NCBI GenBank assembly: GCA_021822605.1 | Contig: JAKAQL010000002.1 | Coordinates: 1-64,000, forward strand | Length of the DNA stretch: 64,000 nt | From: Actinomycetes bacterium | Lineage (GTDB): Bacteria > Actinomycetota > Acidimicrobiia > Acidimicrobiales > Acidimicrobiaceae | Direction of reading: 5' to 3' | Part shown: in pieces, positions 43,123 through 52,062 of the stretch | Numbering within the stretch: the stretch's first letter is position 1 | Layout: each line of letters opens with the position of its first letter | Translations under genes and position numbers: made by a program | The notes under the pieces: generated by a model | Told to the model about the DNA's origin: nothing | Database searches by the model: none | Seen by the model: only the letters and a program-made list of their open reading frames with translations

Positions 43123-43944
43123 ATGGATGCCATGCCCCTCAGACGGTCGATCCATAGAGAGATCCTCAACGAGAACCCTTCAGCCCTAAGGTTGGTTACC
43201 ATTCATGGCGCAATGGATCGAGGCAACTCTTTTCGTCAGCTTGCCAGCTTGCTCCCCTCCGTTGAGGTTGTCATCTGGGATCGAGCAGGTTACGCTCGCT
43301 CGATTGAGGTTGCTCCGGCTGGGGTAGATGATCATCTGGCTGATCTTGCTGGGGTTCTCGACGAAAAGCCAGCGCTCGTGTTCGGACACTCACTTGGAGG
43401 TACGTATGCACTGTGGCTGGCGTCGCTTGGGCATCCTCACTTGCTCGGGGTATCGACCTTTGAGTCCCCGCTTCCCGGCGGCGCATGGTGGGGAGATGAC
43501 TGGGATATCGACCCGCACGAGGCAGCGTTGGGCCGAGTTCCTAAGGAGCGTTCGCAGGCTCTGGCGGAAGCCTTTCTGCGACGAATGATCTCTGACGCGA
43601 CATGGGAGCGCCTTCCGGAGCGTACGAAGGCCCTGCGACGGGCCGAGGGGTCGGCCTTCATTCTTGAGCTGGGTCAGCTCGTCGATGGGGGAGTGACCTT
43701 TGACCTCGATTCGATCAAGGTCGATGTCGTCGCTGGGATCTCTTCGCGTCCATCACGCCACCATCGCGTAGGGTTAGCCAAACTCGTAGACTCCGTTCAG
43801 GCCACCACCTACTGCGTGATGAACTCACGCCATGGTGTGCACCTGACTAATCCAGCTGCCATTGCAGAGATCGTCTCCCAGCAGCTCCTCGTCGACGAGG
43901 GCGAAGAAGCTAGGAAGACAACGCTACAGAAGACAACGCTCTAG
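43123..43944 (+). CDS. Alpha/beta hydrolase
   Basis: VTIHGAMDRGNSFRQLA; nucleophile elbow VFGHSLGGTYAL; SRHGVHLTNP. Confidence 0.85.
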   Translation: MDAMPLRRSIHREILNENPSALRLVTIHGAMDRGNSFRQLASLLPSVEVVIWDRAGYARSIEVAPAGVDDHLADLAGVLDEKPALVFGHSLGGTYALWLASLGHPHLLGVSTFESPLPGGAWWGDDWDIDPHEAALGRVPKERSQALAEAFLRRMISDATWERLPERTKALRRAEGSAFILELGQLVDGGVTFDLDSIKVDVVAGISSRPSRHHRVGLAKLVDSVQATTYCVMNSRHGVHLTNPAAIAEIVSQQLLVDEGEEARKTTLQKTTL

Positions 43945-43955
43945 AAGACAATTCA
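43913..43955. repeat. About three 15-bp tandem repeats spanning the hydrolase stop codon
   Basis: GGAAGACAACGCTAC / AGAAGACAACGCTCT / AGAAGACAATTCA. Confidence 0.85.
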
Positions 43956-43960
43956 GAGTA

Positions 43961-46900
43961 CTAGTTCAGTGGCTTGGAGACGGCGCGCTCGAGGATGTCG
44001 CTCTGTTCGAGGGCGTGCATCGCTGCTGACCCGGTTGCTGGCGATCCAGTGGCGACACGGGAGACGTGGACCAGTTGCAGGCGGTGTGCTCCAGACCGAT
44101 GGAGGCGCGCATGAGCGAAAGGCCAAGCGCCCATATTCTCCGGCTCCTCCTGCAACCAGACGAGCTCGGTCGCTGATGGATAGCTCTCGATCAGCTCGGT
44201 GATCTCACGCTCGGGCCATGGATAGAGCTGCTCAACTCGGACGACTGCGGTAGGAACAGAGGTGGTGCGGTCGCGTTGAGCAAGGGCTTCGTAGCCGATC
44301 TTGCCCGAACACAAAACGACACGCCGAACGTTAAAGCGTCCTGCCTGATCGTGTGCCCACTGCGGATCGTCCAGCAATGGCTGGAAGGACCCATTGGTGA
44401 AGGCCTCAACCGGGCTCCGTGATTGCTTGGCGCGCAGCAAGGACTTCGGGGTGAGGATGATCAACGGTCGTTGGCTGGTTCGCTCGACCTGAGCACGGAG
44501 GAGGTGGAACAGCTGCGCGGCATTGGTCGGGTTCGCAATCGTCATATTCGGTCCTGCTGCCAAGGAGAGGAAGCGCTCGAGTCTGGCTGAGGAATGCTCG
44601 GGACCCTGACCTTCGTACCCATGGGGTAACATCAAGGTCAGTCCCGACTCTTGTCTCCACTTGTCATGGGCGGCAGCGATGAACTGGTCGATCACGACCT
44701 GCGCACCATTGGCGAAGTCACCGAACTGTGCCTCCCAGATGGTGAGAGCCTTTTTCTGGATCAAGGAGTAACCGTACTCGAACGCCATGGCTGCGTACTC
44801 AGAGAGAGAGGAGTCATAGATCATAAACCGGCCTGGTACGACACCATCGGTTGGTGCCCCAGCGTCGTCGCGTATCGCAGCCAGCGGCTGGTAGGTCGCA
44901 CCGGTCTCATAATCATAGAGGGCGGCATGACGATGTGAGAAGGTTCCACGTCGCGAGTCTTGGCCGGAGAGGCGCACGTCATGACCATCGAGCATGACGG
45001 TGGCGAAGGCAAAGGCTTCACCGAGGGCCCAGTCCACCTCGCCCTCCGCGTAGAGCTCCGCACGTGTCTGGAACTGCTTGGCAAGCTTGGGGTGTAGCGT
45101 GAAGCCCGCTGGCGTTCGGTTGAGGACGTCCACGACATAATCGAGGCGCTCCTTGGCGATCCCAGTCTGGACGGTCTGCACCGCGACGTTTTGAGGTGGT
45201 GGCGCTGGCAGGTCAGTTGGCTTCGGAGGTGCGGCCTCCCGGGTCTCCACCAACGCCTGTTGGAGACGTGCAAGGTAGGCATCGAGTGCCTGCTCCCCCT
45301 CCTCCACGGTAATAGCTTTGGATCGGACCAGGCGCTCAAGGTAGAGCTTGCGCACCGAGGGTTGGGAGTCGATCACCCTGTACATCACTGGTTGGGTATA
45401 GCTTGGCTCATCACCCTCATTGTGTCCGTGGCGTCGGTAGCAGACCATATCGACGACGATGTCCTTATGGAAGGCCTCGCGATAGTCCATGGCAATCTGG
45501 GCAGCCCTCAACACCGCCTCGGGATCATCGCCGTTGACATGAATGATCGGGGCCTGAATCATCTTGGCGATATCACTCGCATAGACCGAGGATCGCGATT
45601 CATTCGGATTAGTTGTGAAGCCCACCTGGTTGTTGATCACGAGGTGAACCGTACCACCAGTTCGGTAACCGGGTAGTTGTGAGAGGTTGAGCGTCTCTGC
45701 TACCACTCCTTGTCCGGCAAAGGAGGCATCTCCGTGGACGAGAATACCCAGGACGGCAAACTCGAAGAGGTTGCCTCGAAGATCTTGACTGGCCCGCACC
45801 ATCCCCTCTACCACGCCGTCGACTGCCTCCAGGTGTGAGGGGTTTGAGGCGAGAGTGATGGGTACAGCGGTGCCATCGGGTGTGTAGTAGGTTCCCTCGA
45901 AACCCTTGTGGTACTTGACGTCTCCCGATCCCTGGACTGATGTGGGGTCTAGGTTGCCCTCGAACTCCTCAAAGATCATGCGATAGGACTTGCCGACGAT
46001 GTTGGCAAGCACGTTGAGTCGACCGCGGTGGGCCATGCCGAGTATTGCGGAGGTAATCGACGCGCGTACCCCTTGATTGAGGACCTCCGTCAGGAAAACG
46101 ATCGCGCTTTCCGCACCCTCGAGACCGAAGCGCTTCTGTCCGATGTAACGGGTTGAGAGAAACTTTTCGAACGCTTCAGCATCGTTGAGGGTGGTGAGGA
46201 TGCGGAGCTGATCCTCTTTGGTCAGGTTCGGGCGGACCCCCTCGACTCGGTTTTGAATCCAATGCTTCTCTTCGGGGTTCTGAATATGCATGTACTCGTA
46301 GCCGATAGAGCCACAGTAGCTATCGCGTAGCAGCTGCAAAATCTCTGCAAGACTCGCCTCGGTCGTCCCCGCGAGGCCATCGGTTAAAAAGACACGGCTG
46401 AGATCCCAAACGGTGAGTCCGTAGGTCTCTGGGTCTAACTCTGGACTCATCGTTGGCTTAACGAGGTTGAGTGGATCCAGATGAGCAAGCAGGTGACCGC
46501 GCACGCGGTAGTTGTTAATCAGAGTTTGGACGTGAATCTGCTTTTCGGCCCGCTCAGATGCGTCGCCGGTCAGGGATCCATGGTCGGGAGACCAGATAGC
46601 GGGCGGATATGCAATGTCAAGAGAGGAGAAGATCTCGTGGTAGAACCCGTCCTTACCTTCGAGGAGAGTGGCGGCATCAGCGAGGAACTGACCGGACTCC
46701 GCCCCTTGGATGATGCGATGATCATAGGTCGAGGTGAGGGTGACGGTCTTCGATATTCCCAGTTCACCAAGGGTGCGAGGATCAGCGGCACCGAACTCAA
46801 CTGGATAGCCAATCGCACCGACACCGATGATGGCACCTTGTCCATTCATCAGTCGTGGGATTGAATGTTCAGTGCCAATGGTCCCGGGATTGGTGACGCT

Positions 46901-47806
46901 GACCGAGGCACCCTGAAAGTCGTCAACGGTAGCCCGGTTCTCACGAACCTTCGCGATCAACTGATCGTAGGCGACGAGGAATTCATTGAAGGTTTTGGAT
47001 TCGATGTTCTTCAGGACTGGGACCATCAGCGTTCGCTGTCCGTCCCGACGGACGATGTCCACCGCGACGCCGAGGTTGATGTGGGTAAAGGTGCGAACTG
47101 AGGCCTCAACCCCATCGCTGGCAGGTACGAAGCTCGCGTTCATCCTGGGGTGTTTGGCGAGTGATTTGATGATGGCCCAGGTGATTAAGTGACCAAAGCT
47201 CACTTTCGGTCGGCCTTCACGACCCAGTTGGTTGTTGATGATGGATCGGTTGATCTCAAGTGCCTTTGCGGGTATCACTCGGACACTTGTCGCGGTCGGT
47301 AAGGTGAGGGATTGGTCCATATTGCGGGCGAGGGCGAGCGCGGCACCACGGAGCGGATTGAGGGTGGTGTCGTCAGATCCCGTGGGGGTGACTGGATTTA
47401 CCACCTGCGGTGGTGATGCGCTTGTCCGAGAGGTCGACCCATCGGCCAGTGTTCCAGTTGGCGTAGCGAACGGCGGCGTGGGTCGGTGGTTGCCGTTTGT
47501 TGCAGGAGGCGTCGTGTCGACTGTGGGTGCAGGGGTAATGTCGGAGGCAGAGTTGACGATGGGTTCGGGGCTGGCTGCAGTCTGTGTGGAGTTGTTGTGA
47601 TGAGTAGCGACAGCCTGTTCTGTGGAACCCTCGGTAGCGACGGCGTCAGTCACCGTCGAGTTAGCGAATCTCGGGCCGATATTGCGACTCTTGAAGTACT
47701 GCTGCCAGCTCGCTGGGACCGATTCTGGATTATCTCGGTAATGGTCGAGCATCTCCTCGACGAGCCAGTCATTGGGTCCAAAGTCAGTTTCAAAGGTATC
47801 TACCAC
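43961..47806 (-). CDS. kgd: Multifunctional 2-oxoglutarate dehydrogenase (E1 fused to E2-like succinyltransferase domain; mycobacterial Kgd type)
   Basis: 1281 aa: N-terminal FGPNDWLVEEMLDHYRDNPESVPASW; E2-like TYDHRIIQGAESGQFL; E1 GMAHRGRLNVLANI, GDASFAGQGVVAETLNL, HNEGDEPSYTQPVMY. Confidence 0.97.
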   Translation of the reverse strand: MVDTFETDFGPNDWLVEEMLDHYRDNPESVPASWQQYFKSRNIGPRFANSTVTDAVATEGSTEQAVATHHNNSTQTAASPEPIVNSASDITPAPTVDTTPPATNGNHRPTPPFATPTGTLADGSTSRTSASPPQVVNPVTPTGSDDTTLNPLRGAALALARNMDQSLTLPTATSVRVIPAKALEINRSIINNQLGREGRPKVSFGHLITWAIIKSLAKHPRMNASFVPASDGVEASVRTFTHINLGVAVDIVRRDGQRTLMVPVLKNIESKTFNEFLVAYDQLIAKVRENRATVDDFQGASVSVTNPGTIGTEHSIPRLMNGQGAIIGVGAIGYPVEFGAADPRTLGELGISKTVTLTSTYDHRIIQGAESGQFLADAATLLEGKDGFYHEIFSSLDIAYPPAIWSPDHGSLTGDASERAEKQIHVQTLINNYRVRGHLLAHLDPLNLVKPTMSPELDPETYGLTVWDLSRVFLTDGLAGTTEASLAEILQLLRDSYCGSIGYEYMHIQNPEEKHWIQNRVEGVRPNLTKEDQLRILTTLNDAEAFEKFLSTRYIGQKRFGLEGAESAIVFLTEVLNQGVRASITSAILGMAHRGRLNVLANIVGKSYRMIFEEFEGNLDPTSVQGSGDVKYHKGFEGTYYTPDGTAVPITLASNPSHLEAVDGVVEGMVRASQDLRGNLFEFAVLGILVHGDASFAGQGVVAETLNLSQLPGYRTGGTVHLVINNQVGFTTNPNESRSSVYASDIAKMIQAPIIHVNGDDPEAVLRAAQIAMDYREAFHKDIVVDMVCYRRHGHNEGDEPSYTQPVMYRVIDSQPSVRKLYLERLVRSKAITVEEGEQALDAYLARLQQALVETREAAPPKPTDLPAPPPQNVAVQTVQTGIAKERLDYVVDVLNRTPAGFTLHPKLAKQFQTRAELYAEGEVDWALGEAFAFATVMLDGHDVRLSGQDSRRGTFSHRHAALYDYETGATYQPLAAIRDDAGAPTDGVVPGRFMIYDSSLSEYAAMAFEYGYSLIQKKALTIWEAQFGDFANGAQVVIDQFIAAAHDKWRQESGLTLMLPHGYEGQGPEHSSARLERFLSLAAGPNMTIANPTNAAQLFHLLRAQVERTSQRPLIILTPKSLLRAKQSRSPVEAFTNGSFQPLLDDPQWAHDQAGRFNVRRVVLCSGKIGYEALAQRDRTTSVPTAVVRVEQLYPWPEREITELIESYPSATELVWLQEEPENMGAWPFAHARLHRSGAHRLQLVHVSRVATGSPATGSAAMHALEQSDILERAVSKPLN

Positions 47807-47993
47807 GCCTATTAAGTCTAGTCATCTTTCTTGGTCGATGAAAACTCCATACCGATCCACACTATTCTCACGATACTTCGGGGTATCCCGAAGGTTTCGA
47901 TGATCGGAACCGTCATGGGATCTGCGCCCTGGTTTCCGGTGCTGGCAACTGGTCCTGGTCAAGTATTGAACGCTGTGCGTCGAAGTTCTAAGA

Positions 47994-49241
47994 ATGGGTA
48001 ATGGAAGACCACGATTTGGTGTGATCGAGGGAATGGACACCGCACGTAACATCGAAACCAGGCGACAGGATGTCCTGCAATTGCGTGAATACGTCCGTAC
48101 TATTCTGACCGGCGAGCGCTCCTTTGCGATGCGTTTTCAATCGATCGCAAATGTTTTTGGACCTCGGGTGGTGGGCTACGAGATGCTCACGCGTTTTGAT
48201 GTACCGGCACCGGTTACACCGGATCAGATCTTTCTTGAGGCAGATGCGATCGGACTCGGTGCCGAGTTGGAGGCTCTCATCCTTGCGCGGGCCTTCAAGG
48301 AACGCCGCCGCGTACCTCGCGATTGCTTTGTCACCGTGAACGTGAGTCCGCATCTACTCGACCAACCGATCTTGCGAACGGTGTTCGATCGGGATCTCAG
48401 TGGCGTGGTGGTTGAGCTGACTGAACATGTGCGCGTAGTCGATGTGGAGGCGCTCCGTGATTCGTTGACCTGGCTGCGAGCGCGGGGTGCCCTCATTGCG
48501 ATGGATGATGCCGGATCTGGATACGCCGGGCTGCAGATGATTACCCAGGTTCGTCCAGATATCGTCAAACTCGATCGGGAACTAGTGAGCGATATCGACA
48601 CTGACGAAGTCAAGGCACTCATGTGTGCTTCGTTCGGGGACTTTGTGGGACGTCTGAATGGCTGGTTGCTCGCCGAGGGGGTCGAGACCCAGGCAGAGTT
48701 GGCTCGGGTGGTGCAGATCGGTGTGCCGCTGGTCCAGGGATGGGTCATTGGTCGGCCAGCTCTGCAGCCAGAGCCGTTGCGGGCCGACCTCGCTGAATGG
48801 CTGCATTCTTACAATGATTCCCGTCAGGTTCGAGTTGATTCTCTGTCAACCTTGATGGACCCCGTGGCGATCCAGTCAGAGACACCCGATGCAGCGCCGG
48901 GGGCGACATCGCTTGAGGATATCTCGGCGGGTGCATTGGGGGAAGCGGGCGCAAGATGTGCAATCTGTGTCCTTGGAAGAAATCAGGAACTGACGCGAGT
49001 ACTCGTCCCCGACCAAAGTGGATGGCGTGTTCTTGTCGGGTGCATGGTTGCGCACCCGGAGGAGGGAATCCGAGAGGTGGCGATTCGGGCGATCAATCGC
49101 CCGGTCGAGAGCCGGTTCGATCCGATTGTCTGTGTTGACGAGCAACGCAACCCCGTGGGGATCATCCGGATGGAGAGGATTGTCAGTTTTCTCGCTGACG
49201 TCTTCACTCAGGGCGGTCCGACGGTCGGGGGTGTCTGTTAG
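47994..49241 (+). CDS. EAL-domain protein (probable c-di-GMP phosphodiesterase) with C-terminal accessory domain
   Basis: YEMLTRF (EAL variant EML), VNVSPHLL, ELTEH, AMDDAGSGYA, VKLDREL, AEGVET, VQGWVIGRP; about 120-aa C-terminal extension. Confidence 0.88.
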   Translation: MGNGRPRFGVIEGMDTARNIETRRQDVLQLREYVRTILTGERSFAMRFQSIANVFGPRVVGYEMLTRFDVPAPVTPDQIFLEADAIGLGAELEALILARAFKERRRVPRDCFVTVNVSPHLLDQPILRTVFDRDLSGVVVELTEHVRVVDVEALRDSLTWLRARGALIAMDDAGSGYAGLQMITQVRPDIVKLDRELVSDIDTDEVKALMCASFGDFVGRLNGWLLAEGVETQAELARVVQIGVPLVQGWVIGRPALQPEPLRADLAEWLHSYNDSRQVRVDSLSTLMDPVAIQSETPDAAPGATSLEDISAGALGEAGARCAICVLGRNQELTRVLVPDQSGWRVLVGCMVAHPEEGIREVAIRAINRPVESRFDPIVCVDEQRNPVGIIRMERIVSFLADVFTQGGPTVGGVC

Positions 49242-49259
49242 GTCTGTTCTTGAGCCTTT

Positions 49260-49340
49260 GACTCGATTGAGCTCTATTGGGTCGGTGACTCGATTGAGTC
49301 CTCTTAGGTTGGTGACTTGATTGAGTCAAGATGGTGCCGA
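49260..49340. repeat. Three 27-bp degenerate tandem repeats with inverted-repeat core, extending into the 3' end of aroK
   Basis: GACTCGATTGAG at 49260, GACTCGATTGAG at 49287, GACTTGATTGAG at 49314, period exactly 27. Confidence 0.88.
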
Positions 49341-49873
49341 TAGGGCTCTGGCAGGAGAGCGACCAACCGTGCTAGGGTGTGGGCCGGCGTCTCGTCATCA
49401 TGTTCCTCAAGCGTGAGCGAGGCCATCGACTGGTAGGTCGAGATCCGGCTTTCGAGCAACGCTTCGAGATGTCCGCTCCGAGCGAGAGGCCGGTCGGCCC
49501 CGCCTTCAATCCGCTGTTTGGCGGTCGTTGGGCTGATCTTTAGGTAGACGACGTAGGTTGATTTCAGGAGTTCCTGTGTGGCCTGGTGTAAAATCGCGCC
49601 ACCACCGAGTGCGAGGACACTGCACTCACGCGCGGCGACGGTGGCGACCACTCGATGCTCGAGTTCGCGAAACTGAGGCTCTCCCAGCGTAGTGAAGAGG
49701 GTAGCGATGCGCTGACCGGTGGTCTCCTCCATGAGGACATCGCTGTCAAGAAAGGTTGCGTCGAGCTGCTGCGCTAGAAGTGCGCCAAGGGTACTCTTAC
49801 CGGCGCCCATGAAGCCAATGAGCACAACTTGGGGCCATCGAGGTGTTTTTTTGATGCTCGCTATTGCTCTCAT
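49304..49873 (-). CDS. aroK: Shikimate kinase
   Basis: VVLIGFMGAGKSTLGALLAQQLDATFLDSD, EPQFRELEHRVV, LALGGGAI, DRPLAR. Confidence 0.93.
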   Translation of the reverse strand: MRAIASIKKTPRWPQVVLIGFMGAGKSTLGALLAQQLDATFLDSDVLMEETTGQRIATLFTTLGEPQFRELEHRVVATVAARECSVLALGGGAILHQATQELLKSTYVVYLKISPTTAKQRIEGGADRPLARSGHLEALLESRISTYQSMASLTLEEHDDETPAHTLARLVALLPEPYRHHLDSIKSPT

Positions 49874-50026
49874 TCTCCGGTGTCAGTGGGTAGCTCTGTA
49901 GGATCATAACAGCTCATGCCCCACACGCACTCGTGAGCACCACGAGACACCAAACCTTTGTCGAAGGGCGACACGCGGTGATCCTCTCATATCGATGCGG
50001 CGGGTTGGTGGCGGAGATCGCACCGT

Positions 50027-50062
50027 TTTACGTGATGATGAGTCTTTACGTGATGATGAGTC
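50027..50062. repeat. Perfect 18-bp tandem duplication
   Basis: TTTACGTGATGATGAGTC twice in tandem. Confidence 0.95.
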
Positions 50063-50377
50063 GGCCTTTTTCGCTGCGTATCTTCCTACCTCTGCTGGGG
50101 CTGGGTCTATCCCTTTGCGCCTAGTTGGATCCCAAACTGGCCCATTAGCCCGACCGCGGCGGCAGGCAGGGCCTGACGACTTGCCTTTGGCGCTGAGGCG
50201 ACGTCGAGGATTTGGCGGGCGAGACTCCCTACGGCATGGCGCTGGTGCCCTGAAGGTCGCGCTCACCCCACCCCATGTACTCGAAAACCAATGTTTAAGG
50301 AAACCGGCAAGTGTGCCGAGGTTTTGGTGTGTCGTAACCAAGGTGCCTGCGCGGACAGGCTGGAGGAGCTAACAACG

Positions 50378-50554
50378 ATGAAACGGTTCGCTTGCGGAGA
50401 TGTGATTGCCGGATGTAGCTGGACAGCACAGGTTGGCGATGAAACCGAATTGATGTCCATGATCGCTGATCACGTGGCCAAGGCACATGGTATAACGACT
50501 ATCGATGACGAAATCCTCGCCGTGGTGCGAGAGCATATCCAGCTCGTAAGCTGA
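50378..50554 (+). CDS. DUF1059 small protein
   Basis: MKRFACGDVIAGCSWTAQVGDETELMSMIADHVAKAHGITTIDDEILAVVREHIQ. Confidence 0.8.
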   Translation: MKRFACGDVIAGCSWTAQVGDETELMSMIADHVAKAHGITTIDDEILAVVREHIQLVS

Positions 50555-50855
50555 GCGCGGGTGTAGTCTGTGTCGGCCCGGCAGCCTCGGTGCTGTGGTG
50601 AGGTGGGCGCAGCTGGCTTGGTGACAGCGGTGCTTCCTCAGGGTGATCAACGCAACCTTCGGAGCCACACTCAATCAGCGGCGCCCCCCGTGTTCCGGCT
50701 TCGCTACTGACGTGGGGGATGGAGACTGTTGCTGCTAGGGTGTCTGGTCGATAGTGGTAACCCTGGTGCTGGCAAATCCCTGTCAGGCAGGCTGTTCTGC
50801 CGAATGAGCCTGATCGGCTAGGGCTCCGGCTGGATAGGAGAGGAAGAGATCGACC

Positions 50856-51287
50856 ATGACGTCCTATGATCCTCGGGAGTTCATCCCGCACCGTCCACCG
50901 TTTCTGTTGGTCGACCTGATCACCGAACTAAGTCCGGGTCTGTCGGGTCGTGGCAGTTATCGAGTGCCTGACGACCTTGCCATCCTCGCCGGCCACTTTC
51001 CGGGTAACCCTGTCCTGCCGGGGGTATACCAGGTCGAGGCCATTGCTCAACTCGGGGCCGCGGTGGTGTTGAGTGACGAGCGCTATGCAGGGTCCCTACC
51101 TCTTTTCGGAGGTATCGATCGGGCTCGTTTTCGACGCGTGGTTCGACCGGGTGAACTGCTTGAACTCACGATCGAGATGACGAGTGTGTCGGCACGCGCC
51201 GGCAAGGGACAGGGTCGTGCCACCGTGGATGGAGAGCTCTGCGCTGAGGTCAGCCTGTTCTTTATCATCGCACCTGCTGGGTCCTAA
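50856..51287 (+). CDS. 3-hydroxyacyl-ACP dehydratase, FabZ-like
   Basis: FIPHRPPFLLVDLITEL, AGHFPGNPVLPGVYQVEAIAQLGA. Confidence 0.92.
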   Translation: MTSYDPREFIPHRPPFLLVDLITELSPGLSGRGSYRVPDDLAILAGHFPGNPVLPGVYQVEAIAQLGAAVVLSDERYAGSLPLFGGIDRARFRRVVRPGELLELTIEMTSVSARAGKGQGRATVDGELCAEVSLFFIIAPAGS

Positions 51288-51288
51288 G

Positions 51289-52062
51289 GTGCGATTTGCA
51301 ACCTGGAACGTCAACTCGCTTCGCGCGAGGCGTGAGTTGGTCGCCCAGTGGCTCCGCGAGCATCAACCAGACGTCCTTTGTCTGCAGGAGACAAAGGTGA
51401 AGGATGCTGAGTTTCCGGAGGATCTCTTCGAGGACGCCGGCTACCACGTTGTCCACTGGGGCGTATCTGCCTGGAACGGAGTCGCATTGGTGACCCGTGA
51501 GCCGGTCGAGCAGTTCGGGCGTGGGATCGTTGACGAAGATGAAGAGGCGCGCTGTATCGTAGGGGTTGTCGAGGGTATTCATATCTTCTCGGTGTATGTC
51601 CCCAACGGTCGGGCCCTGGACGATCCTCACTATGTCTATAAACTGGAGTGGCTCGACTCGCTTCGTGAACGTGCGATCGCAGAGATGGAACTTGGCCCAG
51701 TGATCATCGCGGGGGATTTCAATATCGCACCTACTGATGCAGATGTCTACGACCGAGCTGCTCTCGAGGGTGCCACCCATGTCAGTGAACCCGAACGGTT
51801 GGCGCTGCGGAGAATACTCGATCTCGGCTTGTTTGATTGTGGGGCGACTCTCTCGGACCCGGCCGAAGGGCCTCACTTCACTTGGTGGGACTATCGTCAA
51901 GGAGCTTTTCGACGTGGTATGGGTATGCGTATTGACTTAGTCCTGGCCTCGGAGTCACTTCGTGCGAGTGTGCGCTCGGTAGCGGTCGATCGACTAGCTC
52001 GCGCCGCTCCCAAACCATCGGATCATGCGCCGGTCGTGGTGGAGTTCGAGCACAGGAGCTAG
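51289..52062 (+). CDS. xth: Exodeoxyribonuclease III
   Basis: VRFATWNVNSLRARRELVAQWL, LCLQETKV, VIIAGDFNIAPTDADVYD, GMRIDLVLAS, PSDHAPVVVEF. Confidence 0.95.
   Translation: MRFATWNVNSLRARRELVAQWLREHQPDVLCLQETKVKDAEFPEDLFEDAGYHVVHWGVSAWNGVALVTREPVEQFGRGIVDEDEEARCIVGVVEGIHIFSVYVPNGRALDDPHYVYKLEWLDSLRERAIAEMELGPVIIAGDFNIAPTDADVYDRAALEGATHVSEPERLALRRILDLGLFDCGATLSDPAEGPHFTWWDYRQGAFRRGMGMRIDLVLASESLRASVRSVAVDRLARAAPKPSDHAPVVVEFEHRS

Noticed and set aside
49260-49340. CRISPR-like array
   Set aside because: The 27-bp period includes the whole unit with no variable spacers; it is a tandem repeat, and no cas genes are present.
49904-50341. 145-aa minus-strand ORF
   Set aside because: Arg/Ser-rich composition typical of spurious high-GC ORFs and no recognisable domain; includes the 18-bp duplication.
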